Positions 20,653 through 30,019 of a stretch of DNA of 64,000 nucleotides are shown here, piece after piece (the stretch's first letter is position 1; each line of letters opens with the position of its first letter). A model generated the notes under the pieces. It had not been told where the DNA came from, made no database searches, and was given only the letters and a program-made list of their open reading frames with translations. The stretch is from Alphaproteobacteria bacterium (GTDB lineage Bacteria > Pseudomonadota > Alphaproteobacteria > CADEGL01). A program made the position numbers and the translations under genes. The stretch is taken from assembly GCA_026400755.1 (NCBI GenBank), contig JAPLOM010000035.1:12195-76194 (forward strand). The letters are read 5' to 3'.

Positions 20653-21594
20653 ATGAGCCATCGCGTCGAACTGACCCCGCCGGACATCACGCCCTACCGC
20701 AAGGGCAACACGGGCATCGATTACGTCACAAGCTTCAAGGCGGCCGCGCCCGGGCCGCACGTCATGGTCAACGCGCTGATCCACGGCAACGAGTTGTGCG
20801 GCGCGATCGCGCTCGACTTCCTGTTCCGCCACGAGATCCGCCCCAAGCGCGGCACGCTCACCCTGTCCTTCGCCAACGTCGCGGCCTATCTGTCGTTCGA
20901 CGCCAAGAACCCAACGGCCTCGCGCTTCCTCGAGGAGGACATGAACCGGGTCTGGTCGCCCGACAAGCTCGACGGCAGCCGCGATTCCCTCGAACTGCGC
21001 CGCGCGCGCGCGCTGCGTCCCGCGGTCGAGGAGGTCGACTATCTGCTCGACATCCATTCCATGCAGCGCCTGTCCGCGCCGCTGACCTTGGCCGGCATGA
21101 CCCAGAAGGGCCGCAAGCTCGGCCGCGCCATCGGCGTGCCTGAATATGTCGTCAGCGACGAGGGCCACGCCGCGGGCGTGCGCCTGCGCGACTACGGCGA
21201 ATTTTCCGACGAGAGCAGTCCCAAGACCGCGGCCTTGGTCGAATGCGGCCAGCATTGGCTCAAGGGCACTGCGGAGGTGGCGGTCGAAACCACCTTGCGC
21301 TTCCTCGCGTGCCTCGATGTTGTCGAGCGCGACGCGATCGAGCCGCATTTGAAGTCGCCGCCGCCCCCCCAAACCTTCATCGAGGTCACCCACGCCGTCA
21401 CCATCGCGCGCGAGCCCTTTGTCTTCACCGGCGAGTTCCAGGGGCTGGAGGTGATCGACAAGGCAGGCACCACCATCGCCCACGACGGCGACCAGGAGGT
21501 GCGCACGCCCTATGACCGCTGCGTGCTGGTGATGCCGTCCCAGCGTTTGAGCAAGGGACTGACCGCGGTGCGTCTCGGCCGGTTCGTGCAGTAA
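20653..21594 (+). CDS. Succinylglutamate desuccinylase/aspartoacylase-family protein
   Basis: NALIHGNELCGAIAL, FLEEDMNRVW, YLLDIHSMQ. Alternative ATG at 20617. Confidence 0.85.
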   Translation: MSHRVELTPPDITPYRKGNTGIDYVTSFKAAAPGPHVMVNALIHGNELCGAIALDFLFRHEIRPKRGTLTLSFANVAAYLSFDAKNPTASRFLEEDMNRVWSPDKLDGSRDSLELRRARALRPAVEEVDYLLDIHSMQRLSAPLTLAGMTQKGRKLGRAIGVPEYVVSDEGHAAGVRLRDYGEFSDESSPKTAALVECGQHWLKGTAEVAVETTLRFLACLDVVERDAIEPHLKSPPPPQTFIEVTHAVTIAREPFVFTGEFQGLEVIDKAGTTIAHDGDQEVRTPYDRCVLVMPSQRLSKGLTAVRLGRFVQ

Positions 21595-21597
21595 TCC

Positions 21598-22689
21598 ATG
21601 ACGGCGGCCACCGGCGAGCCTGACCTCGGAATTTACATCCAGCGGGTCCTTCTCGCGCTCGCCATCGGCGCCGTGGGCGGCGCCATCTTCCACCAACTGG
21701 ATATGCCGCTGGCGTGGATGATCGGCGCCATGGTGGCCACCACGTTCGCGGCGCTCGGTGGCGTCAAGGTGGCCATGCCGATTCCACTGCGCTCGTTCAT
21801 GGTCGCCGTGCTGGGCGTCATGCTGGGCAGCGCCTTCACGCCCAACATCCTCGGTCGCGTCTCCGAATGGGGCGTGACCTTGGCCGCGCTCTTTCTTTAT
21901 TCGGTCACGGTCGGCAGCATCTGCTTCGTCCTGTTCCTGAAGATCGGCCGCTGCGACCGCGTCACGGCCTATTTCGCGGCCGCTCCCGGCGGGCTCACGG
22001 AGATGACGGTCGTGGGCCACGCGCTCGGCGGCGACGAGCGCGTGATTTCCCTCGTTCACACGCTGCGCGTGCTTCTGATCGTCCTCACGATCCCCTTTTG
22101 GTTCAGGGCACTCGACGGCTACGACGCCGCCAAGCGCACCGTGTCCGAGATCTCCATCCTCGCGACGCCTTTGTCCGAACTTGCGCTTCTGGCCGTCATC
22201 GGCCTCGCGGGCGCGCTCGCGGCGCGGCTCGTCCGGCTGCCCGCGCCGTATCTCACCGGCCCGATCTTTTCCAGCGCGGCCGCGCACTTGACCGGTATCA
22301 GCGACTTCCGCCCGCCGCACGAACTGGTCGCCGTCGCGCAGGTGGTGGTCGGCGCCGGCATCGGCTGCCGCTTCGCCGGCCTGCATGTCCGTAAGGTGTT
22401 GCATACGCTGGGCCTCGCAACCTGCGCGACCGCGATCATGCTAGCCGGTACGGTCGCCTTCAGCCTGCTGCTGCACGGCACGGTCGACATCCCCATTCCC
22501 GCGCTCGTCCTGGCCTTCGCGCTGGGCGGCCTGGCCGAGATGAGCCTGGTCGCCTTGGCGCTCGGCGCCGACGCGGCCTTCGTTTCGACGCACCACATCA
22601 TGCGCATCGTCTTCGTGGTCGTGATCGCGCCCTGGGTCTTCCAGATGATGGAACGCCGCCGCGCGGCGCGTGGGGGCATGGCGACATGA
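21598..22689 (+). CDS. AbrB-family (putative ammonia monooxygenase-like) membrane protein
   Basis: Multi-TM, LDMPLAWMIGAMVATT, AAPGGLTEMTVVGHALGGDERVISLVHTLRVLLIV. Confidence 0.82.
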   Translation: MTAATGEPDLGIYIQRVLLALAIGAVGGAIFHQLDMPLAWMIGAMVATTFAALGGVKVAMPIPLRSFMVAVLGVMLGSAFTPNILGRVSEWGVTLAALFLYSVTVGSICFVLFLKIGRCDRVTAYFAAAPGGLTEMTVVGHALGGDERVISLVHTLRVLLIVLTIPFWFRALDGYDAAKRTVSEISILATPLSELALLAVIGLAGALAARLVRLPAPYLTGPIFSSAAAHLTGISDFRPPHELVAVAQVVVGAGIGCRFAGLHVRKVLHTLGLATCATAIMLAGTVAFSLLLHGTVDIPIPALVLAFALGGLAEMSLVALALGADAAFVSTHHIMRIVFVVVIAPWVFQMMERRRAARGGMAT

Positions 22690-24823
22690 AGATCCGCTAC
22701 GCCCTGCTGCTGGCCGCGACCATGATGGCGTTCGCGGCCTCCGCCATGGCCGGTTACGACGACGGCCAGGCCGCGTTCGAGCGCGGCGACTTCGCCGCCG
22801 CGCGGCGCGAGTGGGAACCCTTGGCCAAGGCCGGCGACGCGCGCGCCCTTTACAGTCTGGGCATGCTTGAGTTCAAGGGGCTGGATGGTCCGCGCAACTA
22901 TGTGCGCGCGGCCGATCTGTTCCAGATCTCGGCGGGCGCCGGCAACGTGCGCGCCTAGCCGTGTTCTACGACGAGGGCCGCGGTGTGCCGCAGGACCCCG
23001 CACGCGCGGCCGAGCTGTTCCGCCAGGCGGCGCAGCAGGGCAGCACGGCCGCCCAATTCGGCCTGGGCGCCCTCTACGTCTATGGCCGCGGCGTGCCGCA
23101 GGATTACGCGGCCGCCGCGAAGCTGTTCCGATCGGCCGCCGATGCCGGCCTGTCCGAGGCGCAGGTGAGCTTGGCGCGCCTCTATCTGGCCGGCCTCGGC
23201 GTTCCGCGCGATTCCGCGCGCGCGGCGCAGTTGCTCGAACGCGCCGCGGCGCAGGGCGATTCTGAAGCCGCCGAGGATTTGGCGAAGCTCCTGCTCGCGG
23301 GCGACGGCGTGAAACGCGATCCCGATCGCGCGGCGGTGCTGCTCGCGCAGGCCGCGGCCGGCGGCCGCGCCTCGGCATCGACCGCGCTCGACGAACTGCT
23401 GGACCAGGACGACACGCCGCCGAAGCCGGCGGTCCCCGCCCCGTCCCAAGCCTCCGCGCCGCCGCTGCCTCTGCCCGGCCCGCCGCCGTCGCAGCCGCTC
23501 CCGCAGCCGCAACAGGCGCCTTCGCCTCAATCCGAAAAGGCTGCGCCACCGGCCGAAAAGGCTGCGCCGCCAGCCGAAAAGGCTGCGCCGCCGGCCGAAA
23601 AGGCCGCACCGCCGGCCGAGAAGGCCGCGCCGCCACCGCTCCGCGCCGAAGCCCCGCCCGCGCGGCCGCCCGCGTCCCAAGCCGAACGGCCCGCCCCGGT
23701 GGTCGAGACGATCGAGCCGCCGGCCAAACCCGCCAAGCCGCAAGCCCCGCAGCCCACAGCACGGGGCGCGGCGCCGACCGAACTGAACCCCGCCAAGGCC
23801 AAGGTCGCCGACGCCGCCGCGGTGGCCGCGCTGCAGAAAGCCGCCGAGGGCGGCAGCGCCGAGGCGCAGTTCGATCTGGGCGTTGCCTATCTGGAGGGCG
23901 CGGGTGTGCCGGCCAGCGCGGAGACGGCCATGTCGTGGTTCCGCAAGGCCGCCGAGAAAGATCTGGCCAAGGCGCAGCTTTCGCTCGCGGCCGGCTATCT
24001 GGAAGGGCGCGGCGTGCCCAAGGACCACAAGCAGGCCGCCCTCTGGTTGCGCAAGGCCGCCGACCAGGGCTACGCGCCCGCGCAATACAACCTGGCGCAG
24101 ATGTACCGGCGCGGCGACGGCGTGCCCGCCGATCCCGCCGCCGCCGCGCGCTGGTACGAGGAAGCGGCGAAGCAGGGCAACGCGACCGCGCAATACAGCC
24201 TGGGCCTGATGCGCTATCAGGGCCAGGGCGTCGAAAAGAACCTGCCCGACGCGATACGCTGGTTCCGCGCGGCGGCCGATTCGGGCGACGCGCAAGCGGC
24301 CTTCAACCTGGGCGTGATCTACGCCAAGGGCGACCAGGTCAAAGCCAACCTGCTCGACGCCTATGTCATGTTCGACCGCGCGGTGCGGCGCGGCTTCGCG
24401 CCCGCCGCCAAGGCGCGTGACAGCCTCTTGGAGACGCTGAGCGAGGACGAGATCAACGTCGTCAAGGCCTATGCCGATCTCTTCGCCCATGCCGAGCGGG
24501 GCGATCCGAAGGCCCAGCTCGAACTGGGCAACGCCTACGAACCAAGCGGCGCGTTCAACTTCGACTATGCGCAGGCCGCCGCGTGGTACCGGCGCGCGGC
24601 CGCACGCGGCGAGCCCACGGCCATGTTCAAACTGGGCGAGCTTTACGCGACCGGAGACGGTGTGGTGCGCGACGATCGCGAAGCCTATTTCTGGCTCACC
24701 CTGGCCGCCGACCGGAAGGTGCCCAAGGCCGCCGAGGCGCGCGAGAAGATCGGCGGACGCCTGAACGACGCGCAGCGCGGCGATGCCGACACCCGCGCGA
24801 AGAAATGGAAGCCCGAGGTTTAG
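22686..24823 (+). pseudogene. Sel1-repeat protein interrupted by an apparent 1-nt frameshift (ORFs 22686..22958 and 22961..24823)
   Basis: The frame shifts at GCGCC-TAG-CC (22951-22960). Inserting one base joins GNVRA to VFYDEGRGVPQDPARAAELF within a Sel1 repeat. The second ORF is long and intact. Confidence 0.75.
23535..23640 (+). repeat. Tandem 21-bp repeat encoding (PAEKAAP)n, about 5 copies, inside the Sel1 gene
   Basis: AAPPAEKAAPPAEKAAPPAEKAAPPAEKAAPPAEKAAPP read directly. Confidence 0.85.
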
Positions 24824-24828
24824 AAAGA

Positions 24829-24970
24829 ATGACCCTCTCCGCCCATCGGGGGGAGAGGGTGCGAGCGTAGCGAGCGGGTGAGGTGGGCTTCCGCGATCGC
24901 GCCACCTCACCCCCTCCCGCTCGCTTCGCGACCGGGCCCCGCCCTCTCCCCCGCAAGCGGCGGAGAGGGA
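24829..24970. repeat. Interspersed palindromic repeat (copy A; CCCTCTCC...GGAGAGGGTGCGAGCGtAGCGAGCGGG)
   Basis: Shares a core with 60171-60297; intergenic; self-complementary ends. Confidence 0.8.
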
Positions 24971-25102
24971 CTCTCCAAATCGGTGCAGCGATACGACACG
25001 CACAGCGAAAAAAGAGTCCTCACCCTGAGCCCGTTGCAGGGTGAGTCATTTTCTTCTCCCGTCGCGTTTGCCCGCCTCGCACCCCGCCGTTATCCTCGCG
25101 TC

Positions 25103-26734
25103 ATGATCATCGCCAACCCGTTCGAACAGGGCCTGGACCGGGTGGCGGCCAATCATGTGCCGCTGACGCCCTTGAGCCAGTTGGAGCGCGTAGCCACCAC
25201 CTGGCCGGATAAGATCGCGATCATCCACGGCGAAGGCCGCACCAGCTACGGCGAATTCTACGCGCGCTGCCGCCGGCTGGCCTCGGCCTTGACGCGGCGG
25301 GGCATCGGGCCGGGCGACACGGTCTCGATCATGGCCCCCAACACACCTCCGCTGCTCGAAGCGCATTTCGGCATCCCCATGACGGGCGCGGTGCTGAACG
25401 CGCTCAACACACGGCTCGATGCCGCGACCATCGCCTTCACGCTCGACCACGCCGAGAGCAAGCTTCTGATCACCGACCGAAGCCATAGCGCCGTCATCAA
25501 GCCCGCGCTGGCGCAGCTCGGCCGAACGATCCCAGTCATCGACATCGACGATCCGCTGGACCCATCCGGCGAACTGCTGGGCGAGAAGGATTACGAAGCG
25601 TTCCTGCGCGAGGGCGATCCCGAACATGCCGGGCGCATGCCCGCGGACGAATGGAACGCCATCGCGCTCAACTACACCTCGGGCACGACCGGCAACCCCA
25701 AGGGCGTGGTGTTCCACCACCGGGGCGCGGCGCTCAACGCCATGGGCCAGATCCTGGCCTTCGGCCTCAGGCTCGACACGGTCTATCTCTGGACTCTGCC
25801 GATGTTCCACTGCAACGGCTGGTGCTACACCTGGGCCGTCACCGTCGCGGGCGGGACCCATGTCTGCCTGCGCAAGGTGGAACCCAAACGCATCTTCGAA
25901 CTGATCGTCGAGCACGGCGTCACCCATCTGTGCGGCGCGCCCATCGTGCTCAACATGCTGGTCCACGCGCCCGATTCCGACCGCAAAGCCCTGCCCCAGC
26001 CCGTGCAGGTGGCGACCGGCGGCGCCGCGCCGCCCAGCGCCGTGATCGAATCGATGGAGCGCATGGGCTTTCGCGTCCACCACCTCTACGGCCTGACCGA
26101 GACCTATGGCCCCGCCACGCTCTGCGCCTGGCAGGACGCATGGAACGATCTGCCCATGAAGGAAAAGGCCGAGAAGATGGCGCGCCAGGGCATCGCCTAT
26201 CCCACGCTCGACCGCGTGATGGTGGCCGACGCCGAGACGCTTCAGCCCCAACCATCCGACGGCGCGCATCTGGGCGAGCTGATGATCCGCAGCAACACGG
26301 TGATGAAGGGCTACCTCAAGAATCCCAAGGCCACCGCCGAAGCGTTCAAGGGCGGCTGGTTCCATACCGGCGATTTGGCCGTACGCCACTCGGACGGCTA
26401 TGTCGAGGTGAAGGACCGTTCCAAGGACATCATCATCTCCGGCGGCGAGAACATCTCGAGTCTGGAGGTGGAAGAAGCGCTCTATCGTCACCCTGAGATC
26501 ATGGAGGCCGCCGTGGTGGCGCGCCCCGATCCGAAATGGGGCGAGAGCCCTTGCGCGTTCGTGACCCTCAAGCCCGGCGCGCGCGACGTGACGGCGGAAC
26601 AGATCATCGCCTATTGCCGCGAGAACATGGCGGCCTACAAGATTCCACGCAGCATCGTGTTCGGTCCCTTGCCCAAGACCTCCACGGGCAAGATCCAGAA
26701 ATACGTGCTGCGCGAACAAGCCTCGAAACTCTGA
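25103..26734 (+). CDS. AMP-forming acyl-CoA synthetase
   Basis: YTSGTTGNPKGVVFHHRGA, GLTETYGPATLC, GWFHTGDLAV, KDIIISGGENISSLEVE, KTSTGKIQK. Confidence 0.93.
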   Translation: MIIANPFEQGLDRVAANHVPLTPLSQLERVATTWPDKIAIIHGEGRTSYGEFYARCRRLASALTRRGIGPGDTVSIMAPNTPPLLEAHFGIPMTGAVLNALNTRLDAATIAFTLDHAESKLLITDRSHSAVIKPALAQLGRTIPVIDIDDPLDPSGELLGEKDYEAFLREGDPEHAGRMPADEWNAIALNYTSGTTGNPKGVVFHHRGAALNAMGQILAFGLRLDTVYLWTLPMFHCNGWCYTWAVTVAGGTHVCLRKVEPKRIFELIVEHGVTHLCGAPIVLNMLVHAPDSDRKALPQPVQVATGGAAPPSAVIESMERMGFRVHHLYGLTETYGPATLCAWQDAWNDLPMKEKAEKMARQGIAYPTLDRVMVADAETLQPQPSDGAHLGELMIRSNTVMKGYLKNPKATAEAFKGGWFHTGDLAVRHSDGYVEVKDRSKDIIISGGENISSLEVEEALYRHPEIMEAAVVARPDPKWGESPCAFVTLKPGARDVTAEQIIAYCRENMAAYKIPRSIVFGPLPKTSTGKIQKYVLREQASKL

Positions 26735-26748
26735 ACAGGGAGCGCACC

Positions 26749-27507
26749 ATGCGCCTTGCGGGAAAAGTCGCCGTCGTCACCGGAGCCGGATCGGGCTTCG
26801 GCGAAGCCATCGCCCTTCGCTATGCCGAGGAAGGCGCCAAGGTGATCGTCAACGACCTGAACGGCGACTCGGCGAAACGCGTGGCGGGCGGCATCGCCCA
26901 GCAGGGCGGCAAGGCCACCGCGCACACGGGCGACGTAACCGCGTCGAAAGACGTGAAGGCCATGATCCAGGCTGCGATCGACACCTATGGCCAACTCGAT
27001 ATCGTGGTGAACAACGCCGGCTACACCCACCGCAACCAGCCCATGCTGGACGTGGACGAGGAAACTTTCGACCGCGTCTTTGCCGTGAACGTGAAGGGCA
27101 TTTATCTGGCCGCCGTGCACGCCGTGCCGGTGTTCCGGAAACAGGGACACGGCGGCTGCATCATCACCACGGCGTCGACCGCGGGCTTGCGCCCGCGCCC
27201 CGGCCTCACCTGGTACAACGGCAGCAAGGGCGCCGCGATCACCCTGACCAAATCCATGGCCGCGGAACTCGGCCCCGAGAAGATCCGCGTCAACTGCATC
27301 TGCCCCGTCGCGGGCGACACCCCGCTCCTCCACATGTTCTTGGGCGAAGACACGCCCGAACGCCGCGCGAAGTTCATCGCCACCGTGCCGATGGGCCGCC
27401 TGTCCAAACCCATGGACATCGCGAACGCGTGCCTCTATCTCGCCTCGGACGAAGCCGAATTCATCACTGGCGTGGCGCTGGAGGTGGATGGGGGGCGGTG
27501 TATTTGA
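26749..27507 (+). CDS. SDR-family oxidoreductase
   Basis: MRLAGKVAVVTGAGSGFGEAIA...VNNAGYTHRNQPMLDV...LTWYNGSKGA. Confidence 0.9.
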   Translation: MRLAGKVAVVTGAGSGFGEAIALRYAEEGAKVIVNDLNGDSAKRVAGGIAQQGGKATAHTGDVTASKDVKAMIQAAIDTYGQLDIVVNNAGYTHRNQPMLDVDEETFDRVFAVNVKGIYLAAVHAVPVFRKQGHGGCIITTASTAGLRPRPGLTWYNGSKGAAITLTKSMAAELGPEKIRVNCICPVAGDTPLLHMFLGEDTPERRAKFIATVPMGRLSKPMDIANACLYLASDEAEFITGVALEVDGGRCI

Positions 27508-27560
27508 AGGGGGCAGTTCCGTTTGCGACCAAGACGGAGTCTCAATTCGGGCACACCCTC

Positions 27561-28229
27561 CTAAGTTTGCGACTCCTCTACCAACACATTAAGCACAAAT
27601 CGATTGCCGTAATTACGAGCAGAGATCGCAATGAGGACGTATTGCAAAAGGAGCGCCGCAGCGTAGATCGCCGCCACCTCCCATTGGAAGTTCTCGGCAA
27701 ACACTCCAAGCGGGAACAAGATCACAAACAACGACGAGATTGACGCCATGTCCCTCGTCATCAAATAGATTCTATGAGCCTCTAATACCTTGTTCACACC
27801 GCCATGCCTTTTATAAAGGCTAAACCAAAGTGCATTCTGTTTATCTGCCTCGCGTGGATACTCCCCGAGCTTTTCGGCTAGCGTCGTTTTGTCAATTCGA
27901 TGGTCAGTCGCTAGAAGTTCCGAGAACACGCGGCAACCTGGCAACGGATCGCGCCATCGCCAAAACACCAACCTCGCCTTCCATTTGTCGCTAAACACGC
28001 CGCAGAGGACAATAGCCAGAATCGGTATGATCGCCGCGAGGAAACCATCCTTCGCGGTTATACGATGCCAAAATTGATCGACGGTTGCCGCCGAGAAACC
28101 ATCACTCACGAGCAACGCGAGAAATACCGCGAGATTAGCGCCGACAAAAATGCACAATTGGACAGCGTTCTTACCCTTGAGGTAGGGCTGCTTGGAAGAC
28201 CCAGAACCGCTGGCTTTTTTCGATGGCAT
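27561..28229 (-). CDS. Predicted 4-TM protein of unknown family, last gene of the E1/E2/JAB operon
   Basis: Hydrophobic segments NAVQLCIFVGANLAVFLALLV, GFLAAIIPILAIVLCGVF, SISSLFVILFPLGVFA, VAAIYAAALLLQYVLIAISA; same strand, short gap to the upstream gene, low GC. Confidence 0.75.
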   Translation of the reverse strand: MPSKKASGSGSSKQPYLKGKNAVQLCIFVGANLAVFLALLVSDGFSAATVDQFWHRITAKDGFLAAIIPILAIVLCGVFSDKWKARLVFWRWRDPLPGCRVFSELLATDHRIDKTTLAEKLGEYPREADKQNALWFSLYKRHGGVNKVLEAHRIYLMTRDMASISSLFVILFPLGVFAENFQWEVAAIYAAALLLQYVLIAISARNYGNRFVLNVLVEESQT

Positions 28230-28271
28230 ATAATTTCCTGAGGTGCCCCGATCGAAAAAATAAAATGCTTC

Positions 28272-29105
28272 CTATCGCAATAAAGTCGTCGTCAGCTCAG
28301 TCGCTCCCGGCCCGGTGAGGAGAGACACACCGCCTTCCATGTTGGTCGAAAAAACGTACTTCGCGACCTCCTTGTAGACTTTAACCGCCTGTGGACTGGG
28401 GTGACCGAACTGACTGCCCACGCCCGCGCTAATCAAGATAGTGTGGGGAGCGATTTTCAGCAGCGATGCCGGGTGCGCCGCGTTCTTCGAACCGTGATGT
28501 GGTGCTGCAAGGACGTGCGACTTTAGAGCATCACCAAACAACTCGTGGATCGTCTCCCAGCGCGCGATCTCCGCATCGCCCGTTATTAGATAGGAAAAGC
28601 CACGTGGCCCGCGCCCCGTCAGCTTGAGTACGATGCTACAATTATTCGAGCAGTCCATATCTTCGATATGCGGTGAGAACAGTTCGAAATCAAAATTGTC
28701 CGAAAGACCATCGAGATGACGGCTCGCGAGTTCGTCAAGCCGCACTGATACCTTCCGCAACGGGTTCGATGTCTTGGAGCGCACCTCTATTTCGCTATCA
28801 ATAAGGGCGAAGACATTTTTTGCCTCGGTACTGTCCTTGAAATATCTCGGGTACATAACCCAGTCGGGCCGATACTTGCGGAGAACAATCGAAGCGCCAT
28901 CAAGATCGCTGTGATCGTCGTCAAAGCCGGTAAGAATCAGACCTTTGACGAAGTGACCTTTTAGAGCCTTCGCCAAAATCTCCCTAACGTGGACGACCGT
29001 TTTATCGCCTGAAGGCGGAATGCGAGAGTCGACGATAATGGCCTCGCCTTGATGCCTAACAATGGCAAGCGCCCCCTGGCCCACATTGACCGTGACGATA
29101 TTCAT
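28272..29105 (-). CDS. ComEC-like metallo-beta-lactamase-fold hydrolase
   Basis: VNVGQGALAIVRHQGEAIIVDS, LTGFDDDHSDLDG, LITGDAEIARWE, AAPHHGSKNAAHPASLL. Confidence 0.88.
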   Translation of the reverse strand: MNIVTVNVGQGALAIVRHQGEAIIVDSRIPPSGDKTVVHVREILAKALKGHFVKGLILTGFDDDHSDLDGASIVLRKYRPDWVMYPRYFKDSTEAKNVFALIDSEIEVRSKTSNPLRKVSVRLDELASRHLDGLSDNFDFELFSPHIEDMDCSNNCSIVLKLTGRGPRGFSYLITGDAEIARWETIHELFGDALKSHVLAAPHHGSKNAAHPASLLKIAPHTILISAGVGSQFGHPSPQAVKVYKEVAKYVFSTNMEGGVSLLTGPGATELTTTLLR

Positions 29106-29107
29106 GT

Positions 29108-30019
29108 CTAAGCCCCCCTCTTGCCCTTGTAGATGACTTTATTGAGATCCTTTTCCAACTGGATGACCGCGTGTCGCGCAGACCGAAAGTGCCGATTTTT
29201 GTAGTTCGCAATGACATCGGCGAGGAGAGGATTTTCGTCGGCAACCGCGATTGAATAGGACGGGTTACCATCCCTGCCGTTCTCCACCGCAACGATCAGC
29301 GCTTTCCATCCGTCCATTAATTCGATTATGCCCTTCCAATAAGGAGCGCCGGCCGATTTGGAGAGCAGCGCCTTAAGGTCCGGGTAAAAATCCGAAAAAA
29401 ATTCCTGATCCCTGACCCGTTGAAGGTTCGGCGAGCTGTGGTCGCTCGCCGAGACGGCCGCTTCAGGAACAGAAGAAATCCCCTCGCCAGTCGACAACGC
29501 CGGCATGTCGACCACCTTTACTTGCGAATGTGGAATCTCGTAAACGGCGTTGTCATTTCGACGGAAGAAGAAATGCTTGATTGTGTAGCGCGAACTGCCG
29601 CGATCATTCTTTTTTACGACTAGGAGCGCGTAAAAGAAATCGGTGTTGTGTTTGTGATGATTGACGGTCTTGAAGTAGGTGGCCTTGTCACCGCCACTCA
29701 ACGTCGCAAATCCATTAACGTGGTGGGTATGCCAGTTACCAAGATGTTTGATGTCTGGATGTTTAGCTTCAATCGCTCTGAACACCCTCTCTTGGTACTC
29801 GCCGTCTTGAAAAAAACTTGTCGGAGATCTATCGGCATTCGGACCCGGCTCCAACACACCCAATATATGAATGTCGTAGTGAGAACCCTTCTGTTTATAT
29901 GTTCCAATGATCCTGCCTCCCGTTTCATCAACATCAAAACGGTCGCATTCGTCGTAAATGGCTTCGAGGGCGCCCTGAGCAATCGAGATTGAAACACCGC
30001 TTCTTTTCGATCTAAACAT
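29108..30019 (-). CDS. JAB/JAMM (MPN+) isopeptidase-like protein with an extra C-terminal domain
   Basis: N-terminal ETGGRIIGTY, catalytic GNWHTHHVNGFATLSGGD (HxH-x8-SxxD); about 120 aa C-terminal extension. ATG at 30019 chosen (the ORF opens at 30040). Confidence 0.87.
   Translation of the reverse strand: MFRSKRSGVSISIAQGALEAIYDECDRFDVDETGGRIIGTYKQKGSHYDIHILGVLEPGPNADRSPTSFFQDGEYQERVFRAIEAKHPDIKHLGNWHTHHVNGFATLSGGDKATYFKTVNHHKHNTDFFYALLVVKKNDRGSSRYTIKHFFFRRNDNAVYEIPHSQVKVVDMPALSTGEGISSVPEAAVSASDHSSPNLQRVRDQEFFSDFYPDLKALLSKSAGAPYWKGIIELMDGWKALIVAVENGRDGNPSYSIAVADENPLLADVIANYKNRHFRSARHAVIQLEKDLNKVIYKGKRGA

Noticed and set aside
20608-22404. 598-aa minus-strand ORF opposite aspartoacylase and AbrB-like genes
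   Set aside because: Shadow ORF; H/R/G/A-rich with no family signature.
23535-23640. Regular short repeats that could suggest CRISPR
   Set aside because: Contiguous 21-bp in-frame repeats without spacers, coding for (PAEKAAP)n.
22955-25003. 682-aa minus-strand ORF opposite the Sel1 gene
   Set aside because: Antisense artefact of high-GC codon usage; R/G/L-rich with no recognisable domain, while the plus strand encodes clear Sel1 repeats.
25046-26719. 557-aa minus-strand ORF opposite the acyl-CoA synthetase
   Set aside because: Shadow ORF in a gene with strong AMP-binding motifs on the plus strand.
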